The position numbers were made by a program, and so were the translations under genes. Below the pieces are notes generated by a model. That model was not told the origin of the DNA and did not search any database. It was given only the letters and a program-made list of their open reading frames with translations. Of a stretch of DNA of 64,000 nucleotides, positions 44,010-52,401 are shown piece by piece. The stretch comes from Dinoroseobacter sp049800835 (GTDB taxonomy: Bacteria; Pseudomonadota; Alphaproteobacteria; Rhodobacterales; Rhodobacteraceae), in assembly GCF_049800835.1 (NCBI RefSeq), contig NZ_JBNAFU010000004.1, positions 193,620-257,619 of the forward strand, in the 5' to 3' direction. Within the stretch, counting starts at the first letter, position 1; each line of letters starts with the position of its first letter.

Positions 44010-44628
44010 TGTGCGCTGCGGTTTTCGCGCGGATTTCGTCTTCGGTCACGCCATCGGCGGTTTCAACGATCTTGAGGCCACCTTCGGCCACATCCAGAAC
44101 GCCAAGGTTGGTGATGATGCGGTCGACCACGCCTTTGCCGGTCAACGGCAGGGTGCACTCGCTCAGCAGTTTCGTCTCACCCTTCTTGTTGGTGTGATCC
44201 ATCACGACAACAACACGACCGACCCCCGCGACGAGGTCCATCGCGCCGCCCATGCCCTTGATCAACTTGCCGGGGATCATCCAGTTTGCCAGATCACCAT
44301 TTTCGGCCACTTCCATGGCCCCGAGGATTGCCATGGCGATCTTGCCGCCGCGGATCATGCCGAAGCTCTGGGAACTGTCGAAGTAAGCAGTTTGCGGTAG
44401 CTCCGTGATTGTCTGCTTGCCCGCGTTAATCAGATCGGCGTCAACCTCGTTCTCGGACGGAAACGGTCCCATGCCGAGCATGCCGTTTTCCGACTGCAGC
44501 GTGACGGAGACGCCCTCGGGTATGTAGTTCGACACCAGTGTCGGAATCCCGATCCCGAGGTTCACGTACATGCCGTCTTCTAGTTCCTGCGCCGCACGTG
44601 CGGCCATCTGGTTGCGATCCCAAGGCAT
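44002..44628 (-). CDS. scoB: 3-oxoacid CoA-transferase subunit B
   Basis: A 208-residue CoA-transferase beta subunit. The catalytic glutamate is E47 in LQSENGMLGMGP. Other family motifs: YVNLGIGIPTLVSNYIPEG and MGGAMDLVAGVGRVVVVMDHTNKKGETKLL. With subunit A it transfers CoA from succinyl-CoA to acetoacetate (succinyl-CoA:3-ketoacid transferase). The subunit A gene lies on the far side of the LOV protein gene instead of being directly adjacent. Confidence 0.95.
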   Translation of the reverse strand: MPWDRNQMAARAAQELEDGMYVNLGIGIPTLVSNYIPEGVSVTLQSENGMLGMGPFPSENEVDADLINAGKQTITELPQTAYFDSSQSFGMIRGGKIAMAILGAMEVAENGDLANWMIPGKLIKGMGGAMDLVAGVGRVVVVMDHTNKKGETKLLSECTLPLTGKGVVDRIITNLGVLDVAEGGLKIVETADGVTEDEIRAKTAAHIV

Positions 44629-44653
44629 GGTGCTGCCGGTTCCTTCTGTTACT

Positions 44654-45670
44654 TCAGGCGCCCGCGGGCACGTCTATGATCACTACGGTGCCGGCGGCAC
44701 CGCGATTTACATTGATGGTCCCTTCAAGACCTTCGACCAGCTCCCCGACGATGCGACCGCCGAGGGTGTCATCACTGGGCCATTGCATTTGTCGCGGGAT
44801 CCCGATGCCGTCATCCGAGATTACGAGGCGGCACCCGCCCTCGGTCAGTTCAGTGACCGACAGTTTGACCGTGCCCGCATCCAGCCCCGAGAACGCGTGG
44901 GAAAATGCGTTGGTCAGAACTTCTGACAGGATCAGGCCGATGCGCAGGGCCACTTCGAGACTGCAATCGAACCTCGCGCAGTCCACCGTGAAGGCTACCC
45001 CCGGTTTGCCATCGGCATGTGCGATCGCGTTGGCGACCCGTGTCAGGTAGCTCGCCATCGGAATGCCTTGGCGATGGGCATCGCGATCGCTCAGGCTCAT
45101 TTCCTCGTACAGCAGTTGCAGGCATTCGATCCGCCGTGCCAGGGCCTGGAACCCTTCTTCGCTGTGCATCGTGTTCGATTTCTCGCGCACGATGTCGATC
45201 AGCATCGACATGTCCTTGCTGACCCGACGCTGGAGCGCCGACAGCTTCTTTTCCAGGCTGACGGTGGACTGATCCAGATCGCGGCCGGACATGGCCTTCT
45301 GGATGCCAATGAAGTAATGGCAATTTCCGTCATCCGACTTTACCGGTGCGATGATCAGCCGGTTCAGGAACGGCTCGCCGCTCGCGCGGTAGTTCAGAAT
45401 GTCGACGGTGACATCTTCTTCGCGCTCAATGGCCTGACGCAGCTTCGCCACGTCCGTTTCATCCGTACCAGAGCCCTGGAGAAACCGGCAGTTGCGTCCG
45501 ATCGCGGCAGTCTTGGAGTACCCTGTCACGCGTTCGAAGGCGTCGTTCACGTAGACGATCGGATTGTCTTTGATGTTCGGATTGGTCAGCACGATTGCAA
45601 CGCGTGCGCGCGAAAACCCGGCGAGGGCTTCGCGGTCATCAAGAACCGATCCCAGCGTACGTGGTTTCAT
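44654..45670 (-). CDS. LOV-domain histidine-kinase-like photoreceptor without phosphoacceptor histidine
   Basis: A 338-residue cytoplasmic protein. Residues 15-125 are a LOV domain with the flavin-binding motif GRNCRFLQG; C61 is the expected photoadduct cysteine. A helical region (135-195) corresponds to a HisKA_2 dimerisation domain, but where relatives read HHRVKN this has QRRVSK (147-152), so no histidine is present. The ATPase domain keeps the N-box (LSEVLTNAFSHAF, N254), G1 box (ISDDGIG) and G2 box (GGRIVGELVEGLEG). It therefore may bind ATP yet fail to autophosphorylate at the usual site. Encoded between scoA and scoB; GGAGG ribosome site. Confidence 0.88.
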   Translation of the reverse strand: MKPRTLGSVLDDREALAGFSRARVAIVLTNPNIKDNPIVYVNDAFERVTGYSKTAAIGRNCRFLQGSGTDETDVAKLRQAIEREEDVTVDILNYRASGEPFLNRLIIAPVKSDDGNCHYFIGIQKAMSGRDLDQSTVSLEKKLSALQRRVSKDMSMLIDIVREKSNTMHSEEGFQALARRIECLQLLYEEMSLSDRDAHRQGIPMASYLTRVANAIAHADGKPGVAFTVDCARFDCSLEVALRIGLILSEVLTNAFSHAFSGLDAGTVKLSVTELTEGGCRLVISDDGIGIPRQMQWPSDDTLGGRIVGELVEGLEGTINVNRGAAGTVVIIDVPAGA

Positions 45671-45690
45671 GGCGCCTCCGAGCTCCCCTC

Positions 45691-46386
45691 TCAGGCCGCG
45701 CGAACCGTGCGTTGCTCGATCCGCTTTTCATGCTCACCCTGAATCAACCGATGCACGTAGATGCCCGGCAGATGGATGTTGTCCGGATCGAGTGAGCCTG
45801 TGGGAACAATCTCTTCGACCTCAACAACGCAGACCTTACCACACATTGCAGCCGGTGGGTTGAAATTACGCGCGGTCTTGCGAAACACCAGATTGCCGGT
45901 CTCGTCGGCCTTCCAAGCCTTGACGATGGCGAGGTCCGCAAAGATCCCGCGCTCAAGGATGTATGTCTCACCGTCGAAATCCTTGTGCTCCTTGCCCTCG
46001 GCGATGACGGTTCCGACCCCTGTCTTGGTATAAAAGCCAGGAATTCCCGCTCCGCCGGCGCGCATACGCTCCGCCAGGGTGCCTTGCGGGTTGAATTCGA
46101 TTTCCAGGTCGCCTGACAGATATTGCTGCATGAACAGGTCATTTTCACCGACATAAGACGACATCATCTTCTTGACCTGCCTGGTTTGCAGCAGAAGCCC
46201 CAATCCGAAATCGTCCACCCCGGCATTGTTCGAGGCGACGGTCAGACCGCTGACACCGCTGTCCACGATGGCCTGGATCAGCAACTCGGGAATGCCACAA
46301 AGGCCAAATCCACCTGCCGCGATCAGCATGTCATCCGAAAGCAGCCCGTCCAACGCTTCGGTCGCGGTTCCGTAGATCTTGTTCAT
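45691..46386 (-). CDS. scoA: 3-oxoacid CoA-transferase subunit A
   Basis: A 231-residue CoA-transferase alpha subunit. Family signature AAGGFGLCGIPELLIQAIVDSGVSGLTVASNNAGVDDFGLGLLL, with further conserved segments EFNPQGTLAERMRAGGAGIPGFYT and CGKVCVVEVEEIVPTGSLDPDNIHLPGIYV. It pairs with the subunit B gene two positions downstream. The LOV gene starts 20 bases after its stop, so the three appear cotranscribed. Confidence 0.95.
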   Translation of the reverse strand: MNKIYGTATEALDGLLSDDMLIAAGGFGLCGIPELLIQAIVDSGVSGLTVASNNAGVDDFGLGLLLQTRQVKKMMSSYVGENDLFMQQYLSGDLEIEFNPQGTLAERMRAGGAGIPGFYTKTGVGTVIAEGKEHKDFDGETYILERGIFADLAIVKAWKADETGNLVFRKTARNFNPPAAMCGKVCVVEVEEIVPTGSLDPDNIHLPGIYVHRLIQGEHEKRIEQRTVRAA

Positions 46387-46466
46387 GAGAAGTGCCCCTT
46401 AAGAAGTTGCCCGTTTTTGGCGCTGCGGCGCAAAACTGTCAATGCAGGGGCCGTACGCAAAGGGTC

Positions 46467-49160
46467 TCAGGCTGTTTTTTTCTTCGCAGTGGCGGCCTTG
46501 GAGGGGGTCTTGGTCGTCTTCTTCGCAGCGGTCTTGCGTTTGGCAGCAGGTTTTTTCTTGCCGCCTTTCGCCGCTTTTTCCGCGATCAGTTCGACGGCCA
46601 TGTCCATCGTGACCGCGTCGGGTTCAGTGCCCTTGGGCAGGGTCGCGTTGATCTTGGCCCATTTGACGTAAGGTCCGTACCGCCCATCCATGACGTTGAC
46701 CGGACCACCTTCCTGCGGGTGTTCTCCGAGTTCGCGCAGCGGCTTTGCGGCCGCTCCGCGCCCGCCGCGCGCGGCTTTCTGGGCCAGGAGTTCGACCGCC
46801 CGGTTCATGCCAACGGTGAAGACCTCGTCCACCTCAGGCAGGTTGGCATAGATGCGTCCGTGCTTCACGTAGGGTCCGTAACGCCCGATCCCGGCTTCGA
46901 CTTTCTCGTTGTCTTCGGGGTGGGGGCCGATCTCCCGTGGCAGGCTCAGCAGCATCAGGGCTTTCTCTATATCCAGTTCCTCTGCCTTCCAGCCCTTCGG
47001 AAGCGAGGCGCGCGGCGGCTTCGGCTCTTCTTCGGTCGCCTCACCCAGTTGGACATAGGGGCCGAACCGGCCCTTTCGCAAGGTGACGGGCTGGCTCGTG
47101 TTTGGGTCCACGCCCAGCATCTTGCCATCTGGCCCGATCTCGTCATCTCCGTCGCCCGGCGGGGCGAACGCGCGGGTGTAGCGACATTCGGGATAATTCG
47201 AGCATCCGATGAACGCCCCGCCGGAACGCGCAGTTCGCATGCTCAGTCGTCCCGCTCCGCAGTTCGGGCACAGGCGCGGATCCGATCCGTCTTCCTTGGG
47301 GGGGAACAGATGCGGTTCCAGAACTTCGTTGATCTTTTCCAGAACATCGGTGATGCGCAGCTCGGAGGTCTCGGAAATGGCGGCTGAAAAGTCACGCCAG
47401 AAGCGTTCCAGAACGTCTTTGTAGTTGCGATCGCCTGAGCTTACCTCGTCGAGCTGGTTTTCGAGGTCGGCGGTGAAGTCATACCCGACGTACTTGCGGA
47501 AATAATTGCTGAGAAAGACGGTCACGAGCCGCCCCTTGTCTTCGGGGATCAGACGGTTCTTTTCCTTCACGACATAGCCGCGATCCTGAATCGTCGTCAC
47601 GATGGAGGCATAGGTGGACGGGCGACCGATCCCGAGTTCCTCCATCCGCTTGACCAGGGTGGCTTCGGTGTACCGCGGGGGTGGCTGGGTATGATGCTGC
47701 TGGCCGAAAACCGCGCCACTGTCGTCCAGAAGCCCACCGGGGTGACGTCGCAGGCCGCCATCTGCGGTGATCTTGCCCTCGCTCTCGGCGGCTTTGACGA
47801 AAATCGCCTCAAGGCCTGATGCGGCAAGCTTTGCAGGTTCGCCTTGTGCGACTTGCGGCAGGCGCTTGTCGTCATCGTCTAGAACATCGTCATCAAGACC
47901 CTCGGTGTAGACCTTCATGAAACCGTCGAACACGATAACCTGGCCGGTGGCCCGCAGCACGACCTGTTTGTCTTGGGATCCGATATCGACCGTGGTGCGC
48001 TCCAGTTGGGCGGCGGCCATTTGGCTGGCGATTGTCCGTTTCCAGATCAAATCGTACAGCTTGCGTTGATCCGCGTCCGTCAGCTTCAATACGTCCGGGG
48101 CGGCGGACATCTCCGTCGGTCGGATGCACTCGTGTGCTTCTTGTGCGTTCTTTGCCTTATTCTTATAGATGCGCGGGCTCTTGGGCAGGTACTTCGTACC
48201 GAAGCGGTCCTCGATCGCGCTGCGGGCCGCCGTAACGGCCTCGGGGGCCATGTCGATGCCGTCGGTCCGCATATAGGTAATGTGGCCCGCCTCGTAGAGG
48301 CGTTGAGCGGTGCTCATGGTCTGGCGTGCGCCCATGCCGAACTTGCGGCTGGCCTCCTGTTGGAGGGTGGAGGTCATGAAGGGCGCGGACGGGTTGCGCG
48401 TGCCGGGTTTGGCTTCGACCGAATGGATGCTGAGCGCGCGCGAGGACACGGCATTGACTGCAAGTTCTGCGGCCTCGGCAGTCGCGATGTCGAACTTGTC
48501 GAGCTTCTTGCCGCCCAGATGGGTCAGGCGCGCTTCAAACGTCTGGCCGCGCGGGGTCTCCAGCATCGCGCGGACGGTCCAGTATTCCTGTGGATCGAAG
48601 GCCTCGATCTCCATCTCGCGCTCAACGATCAGGCGCAGGCAGACCGACTGCACGCGGCCAGCCGACTTCGCGCCGGGCAGTTTGCGCCACAGAACCGGGC
48701 TAAGGTTGAAGCCCACAAGATAGTCAAGCGCACGGCGGGCGAGATACGCCTCAACCAGCTCCATATCCACGTCGCGGGGTGCCTTCATCGCGTCCGTCAC
48801 GGCGGTCTTGGTGATCGCGTTGAACACGACCCGGCTCACTTCGGTGGACTTCTTGATCGCCTTGCGCTTTGTCAGAGTCTCCATCAGGTGCCAGCTGATC
48901 GCCTCCCCCTCACGGTCGGGGTCGGTCGCGAGGATCAGCGCGTCATCGTCCTTCAGCGCGTCGGCAATGGCCTTGACATGTTTCTTGCTGTCGGACGCCA
49001 CTTCCCACAGCATCTCGAAGCCGTGTTCGGGGTCGACGGAGCCATCTTTGGGGGGGAGGTCCCGCACATGCCCGTAGGAGGCAAGCACCGTGTAGTCGTC
49101 TCCGAGATACTTGTTGATTGTCTTGGCTTTCGCCGGGGATTCAACAATGACAACGGGCAT
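46467..49160 (-). CDS. topA: DNA topoisomerase I
   Basis: An 897-residue type IA topoisomerase that relaxes negative supercoils. The TOPRIM domain has E7 and DPDREGE (80-86), and the catalytic tyrosine is Y296 in ITYMRTDG. One C4 zinc ribbon (CPNCGAGRL...CSNYPEC) is followed by several topoisomerase-C repeats (RFGPYVQLGE, RYGPYVKHG, RYGPYVKWA) and a Lys/Ala-rich tail. The start at 49160 follows TAGGATCACAC; the longer frame to 49199 is not supported. Confidence 0.97.
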   Translation of the reverse strand: MPVVIVESPAKAKTINKYLGDDYTVLASYGHVRDLPPKDGSVDPEHGFEMLWEVASDSKKHVKAIADALKDDDALILATDPDREGEAISWHLMETLTKRKAIKKSTEVSRVVFNAITKTAVTDAMKAPRDVDMELVEAYLARRALDYLVGFNLSPVLWRKLPGAKSAGRVQSVCLRLIVEREMEIEAFDPQEYWTVRAMLETPRGQTFEARLTHLGGKKLDKFDIATAEAAELAVNAVSSRALSIHSVEAKPGTRNPSAPFMTSTLQQEASRKFGMGARQTMSTAQRLYEAGHITYMRTDGIDMAPEAVTAARSAIEDRFGTKYLPKSPRIYKNKAKNAQEAHECIRPTEMSAAPDVLKLTDADQRKLYDLIWKRTIASQMAAAQLERTTVDIGSQDKQVVLRATGQVIVFDGFMKVYTEGLDDDVLDDDDKRLPQVAQGEPAKLAASGLEAIFVKAAESEGKITADGGLRRHPGGLLDDSGAVFGQQHHTQPPPRYTEATLVKRMEELGIGRPSTYASIVTTIQDRGYVVKEKNRLIPEDKGRLVTVFLSNYFRKYVGYDFTADLENQLDEVSSGDRNYKDVLERFWRDFSAAISETSELRITDVLEKINEVLEPHLFPPKEDGSDPRLCPNCGAGRLSMRTARSGGAFIGCSNYPECRYTRAFAPPGDGDDEIGPDGKMLGVDPNTSQPVTLRKGRFGPYVQLGEATEEEPKPPRASLPKGWKAEELDIEKALMLLSLPREIGPHPEDNEKVEAGIGRYGPYVKHGRIYANLPEVDEVFTVGMNRAVELLAQKAARGGRGAAAKPLRELGEHPQEGGPVNVMDGRYGPYVKWAKINATLPKGTEPDAVTMDMAVELIAEKAAKGGKKKPAAKRKTAAKKTTKTPSKAATAKKKTA

Positions 49161-49303
49161 GTGTGATCCTAATTTCACGGGGCTGGTCTTGGCGCGCAAG
49201 ATGTGGAGGGATCCTCGTGAATGTCAATGCCGCGCCTGCAGTATGGGGCGTGATACTGGCAAAGCGGGCTTAGCTCCGGCGGGCTTTCTGGCACACGTTC
49301 GGC

Positions 49304-50524
49304 CTAGCCGCCCAAGCTCAGCGCACCCCCCGGGTGCCGGATCACGCGCCCTGCCATTTCCAACTCAACGAGGGCAGAGGTTGCGGCAGCAGCCGGAAGG
49401 ACGAGATCTCGTATCAACTGATCTTCTGGCAAAGGGGCTGCGCCAAGATGGGCGAGGATGCGTGCCCGGATCTGGTCGGGCGGTGGCGGTCGGCTATCGG
49501 GATTTGACGCGGTGGGGTTCGCGCGGCGCGGCGCCATGGCGTCGCCTTCGACGGGGCCGGGCTGGGGCGCATCGACCAATGGGCGCAGCGCGTCCAGCAC
49601 ATCATCCGCGTTTCGGATCAGTGTCGCCCCCTCGCGCAGCAGCTGGTTGCACCCCGCGGCGCGGGCATCGAACGGATGCCCGGGTACGGCCATGACCTCC
49701 CGTCCCTGGTCGGACGCATCGCGTGCGGTGATCAGGCTCCCGGACTTGGTTGCGGCCTCGGGGATGACAATCCCGAGCGACAGGCCCGAGATCAACCGGT
49801 TGCGGCGCGGAAAGTGCCGGGCCTGTGGTTGCATTCCGGGCGGTTGTTCCGAAATGAGCAGCCCGTCTTCGCGCATCTTTTCGTAGATATCCGTGTTTTC
49901 ACGCGGGTAGATCACATCCACACCGCCCGCAAGAACGCCGATCGTCCCGGTCTCAAGCGCGGCTTCGTGGGCGGTGCGATCTATTCCGCGCGCCACGCCC
50001 GAGACGATGACTGCGCCCTCGCTGCCCAATCCCTTGGCCAGCGCGCGCGTCAGGCGCATGCCGAGAGACGACGCATTGCGCGCACCGGCGATACCGATGC
50101 ATTCCCGCGTCATCAGCCCCACGTCGCCGAGGCACCACAAAAGCGGCGGTGGGTCATTAATCTGTGAGAGTTGCGCGCTGTAGCGCACCGAACTCAGCGC
50201 CAACAAATGCGCGCCCAGCTTTTGACCGGCCCTGTATTCGCGTTCCGCGACCTGACGCTCTGCCGGCCTGTAGTCGCGCAACCCGGCTTCCCAGGCGCTG
50301 TCTGGCAAGGCGTCCAGTGCGCGCCTTGCGCTGCGGTGTTTGCGGAGCAATTTGAGGAACGTGGTCGGTCCGATGCGCGGGCTGCGGATCAGTTGCAACC
50401 AATCCAGCGCTTCGTCTTCGGATGCAGGGGGCGCGAAGCCCAGAAAATCATGCGCATCTGCGGTGTGGTGCGTCCGAAGCTCAGAGGCGAACATGTCCTG
50501 CTGGGGGGCGTCGTCGCGGGCCAT
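49304..50524 (-). CDS. dprA: DNA processing protein DprA
   Basis: A 406-residue protein that loads RecA on single-stranded DNA entering the cell by transformation. The Rossmann-like core contains IAGARNASSLGMRLTRALAKGLG, SGVARGIDRTAHEAALETGTIGVLAGGVDVIYPREN and the HFPRRNRLISGLSLGIVIPEAATKSGSLITA block. The C-terminal winged helix (IRARILAHLGAAPLPEDQLIRDL) is present. ATG at 50524 is chosen for GAGGATCC just before it; ATG at 50557 is further upstream. A long hairpin lies in its leader. Confidence 0.94.
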   Translation of the reverse strand: MARDDAPQQDMFASELRTHHTADAHDFLGFAPPASEDEALDWLQLIRSPRIGPTTFLKLLRKHRSARRALDALPDSAWEAGLRDYRPAERQVAEREYRAGQKLGAHLLALSSVRYSAQLSQINDPPPLLWCLGDVGLMTRECIGIAGARNASSLGMRLTRALAKGLGSEGAVIVSGVARGIDRTAHEAALETGTIGVLAGGVDVIYPRENTDIYEKMREDGLLISEQPPGMQPQARHFPRRNRLISGLSLGIVIPEAATKSGSLITARDASDQGREVMAVPGHPFDARAAGCNQLLREGATLIRNADDVLDALRPLVDAPQPGPVEGDAMAPRRANPTASNPDSRPPPPDQIRARILAHLGAAPLPEDQLIRDLVLPAAAATSALVELEMAGRVIRHPGGALSLGG

Positions 50525-50572
50525 CTGGATCCTCTTGCTGCCCGCTGGGCAGCACATCCCGCGGAAGGGTTG

Positions 50573-50672
50573 GATCAGGCGAGTTCGGGAGGGGTCGTTT
50601 GCGCCTCAAGTCTGAGGTGGTGCGAGGGTGGGTGGGTCGACAGAGACCGCAAACACCCGAACCCGCCTGATC
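50573..50672 (-). ncRNA. Structured leader (long hairpin) upstream of dprA
   Basis: Arms GATCAGGCGAGTTCGGG (50573-50589) and CCCGAACCCGCCTGATC (50656-50672) pair over 17 positions; the only mismatch becomes a G:U wobble if the minus (dprA) strand is transcribed, but an A:C clash on the plus strand. A second helix of seven pairs (50597-50603 with 50648-50654) extends it inward past a six-base bulge. It ends 49 bases before the dprA start and has no T run, so it is not an ordinary terminator. It may be a cis-acting leader or a small RNA. Confidence 0.5.
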
Positions 50673-50721
50673 TGTGCCCAGATTGCGCCCGTAAACCTTA
50701 ATGCCGTGTAAAAGAGACAGG

Positions 50722-50748
50722 AAAAAATCGGCTTATCCCGATTTTTTT
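50722..50748 (-). terminator. Intrinsic terminator after tldD
   Basis: A perfect stem AAAAAATCGG/CCGATTTTTT with a six-base loop, flanked by A and T runs, so it could work in both directions. It lies 17 bases after the tldD stop and isolates tldD from dprA. Confidence 0.85.
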
Positions 50749-50764
50749 CGCCCAAGGGTTGAGT

Positions 50765-52186
50765 TCAGGCGGCGGCACCTCCGACTGTCAGCCCATCGAT
50801 CAACAAAGTCGGCTGCCCGACACCGACCGGCACCCATTGCCCGGCCTTGCCGCAATTGCCCATGCCGGGGTCCAGGGCCATGTCGTTCCCGATACCGCGG
50901 ATCTTTGTCATGGCCGTGGGGCCGTCACCGATCAGTGTGGCTCCCTTGACCGGCGCGCCGACCTTTCCGTTCTCGACCCGGTAAGCCTCGGTACAACTGA
51001 AGACGAACTTGCCGTTGGTGATGTCGACCTGTCCGCCCCCGAACCCGACCGCGTAGATACCATCCTTCACATCCGCCACGATATCCCCCGGCGCCGCCGT
51101 GCCACCCAGCATGTAGGTGTTGGTCATCCGTGGCATCGGTATGTGCGCATAGCTCTCACGGCGTCCGTTGCCTGTCGCCTCCACACCCATCAAGCGCGCA
51201 TTCTGGCGGTCCTGCATGTAGCCGACAAGGATACCGTCTTCAATCAGGACATTCTTGCCCGATGGCGTCCCCTCGTCGTCGACGCTGATCGATCCGCGTC
51301 GGTCCGGGATCGTGCCATCATCCAGAACAGTGACCCCGGGGGCCGCCACGCGCTGGCCCATCAAACCGGCAAAAGCCGACGATTTCTTGCGATTGAAGTC
51401 GCCTTCAAGCCCGTGCCCCACCGCCTCGTGCAGCAGGATGCCGGGCCAGCCCGGCCCGAGGGCCACTTCCATGACACCCGCAGGCGCAGGGATGGAGGAC
51501 AGGTTGACAACCGCGACCCGCAACGCTTCGCGCGCCACGGACTGCCAATGGTCTGCCGCCATCAGACTGGTCAGGCCGTAGCGGCCGCCCCCTCCGGCGG
51601 ACCCACTTTCCCGGCGACCGTTCTGTTCCACGATGACAGAGATGTTCAGCCGGGTCATGGGGCGCACATCGGATACACGCAGGCCTTCCGGGCGCAGTAT
51701 CTCGACCTCCTGAATTGATGCCGCGAGGGACGCGGAGACCTGAACAACCCTTGGGTCCAGCGCACGGGCAAAGGCATCGATCTCGCGCAGCATGTCGATC
51801 TTTACGCCGAAGGGGGCCGCATCCATTGGGTTTTCGTCGGTATAGAGCCGCCGGTTGGTCGCCTTGGGCGGCGAGGCCATCACACCGCCGCCATCCCCAA
51901 CGGCCAACCGTGCGGTTTCGGCGGCTCGGGCAATCGCGCTTTCCGAAATCTCCGTAGCATGCGCATACCCGGCGGTTTCGGCCCGCACCGCACGCAAGCC
52001 GAATCCCTGGCTGGCATCGTAACTGGCGGTCTTGATTCGACCGTCATCCAGAACCAGCGCCTCAGACCGCCTTTTCTCAAGGAAAAGCTCGCCATCATCC
52101 GCGCCTGCGACGGCGGATTGCAGCAAGGCAAGCGCCCGGCCTTCGTCGATTGAGGTCTCAAACGGGCGAAACGCTGCGTCGGTCAT
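50765..52186 (-). CDS. tldD: TldD metalloprotease
   Basis: A 473-residue protein of the TldD/PmbA family, the zinc-dependent partner of PmbA (TldE) in removing leader peptides and degrading CcdA-type substrates. The zinc motif is HEAVGHGLEGD, with H253, E254 and H258. The N-terminal repeat region and the C-terminal GIGNDMALDPGMGNCGKAGQWVPVGVGQPTLLI are typical. The ATG at 52186 follows AAGGAACCCGTG. Divergent from the cytochrome oxidase operon. No PmbA gene in the window. Confidence 0.95.
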   Translation of the reverse strand: MTDAAFRPFETSIDEGRALALLQSAVAGADDGELFLEKRRSEALVLDDGRIKTASYDASQGFGLRAVRAETAGYAHATEISESAIARAAETARLAVGDGGGVMASPPKATNRRLYTDENPMDAAPFGVKIDMLREIDAFARALDPRVVQVSASLAASIQEVEILRPEGLRVSDVRPMTRLNISVIVEQNGRRESGSAGGGGRYGLTSLMAADHWQSVAREALRVAVVNLSSIPAPAGVMEVALGPGWPGILLHEAVGHGLEGDFNRKKSSAFAGLMGQRVAAPGVTVLDDGTIPDRRGSISVDDEGTPSGKNVLIEDGILVGYMQDRQNARLMGVEATGNGRRESYAHIPMPRMTNTYMLGGTAAPGDIVADVKDGIYAVGFGGGQVDITNGKFVFSCTEAYRVENGKVGAPVKGATLIGDGPTAMTKIRGIGNDMALDPGMGNCGKAGQWVPVGVGQPTLLIDGLTVGGAAA

Positions 52187-52401
52187 CACGGGTTCCTTGA
52201 TCTATGTCAAATCGCGACACGAGGGCGCAGGTCGCCTTCTTGTCTGGTCGAATAGAATATGGTTCACACACTGGCAGGACACAACGGCATACGGCAATGC
52301 GGCCTATGCCGACGCCCTATACCGGGCAGATGGGAATGCGGCGACCGCGCCGCAAGCGAACAGGGGCGGCTTGCGAGCCGCGCGAGAACAGGAAACGACA
52401 C

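Noticed and set aside
46387..46466. Terminator between topA and scoA
   Set aside because: A TTTTGCGC/GCGCCAAAA hairpin with a bulge is visible but has no T run after it, so the call is too weak.
47973..49166. 397-codon plus-strand open frame opposite topA
   Set aside because: Shadow of the topoisomerase gene; no domain and no ribosome site.
50525..50720. Possible SRP RNA, 6S RNA or tRNA before dprA
   Set aside because: The segment folds into a long hairpin, but I see neither the GGAAG-type SRP tetraloop region nor tRNA elements, so I list it only as a structured leader of unknown type.
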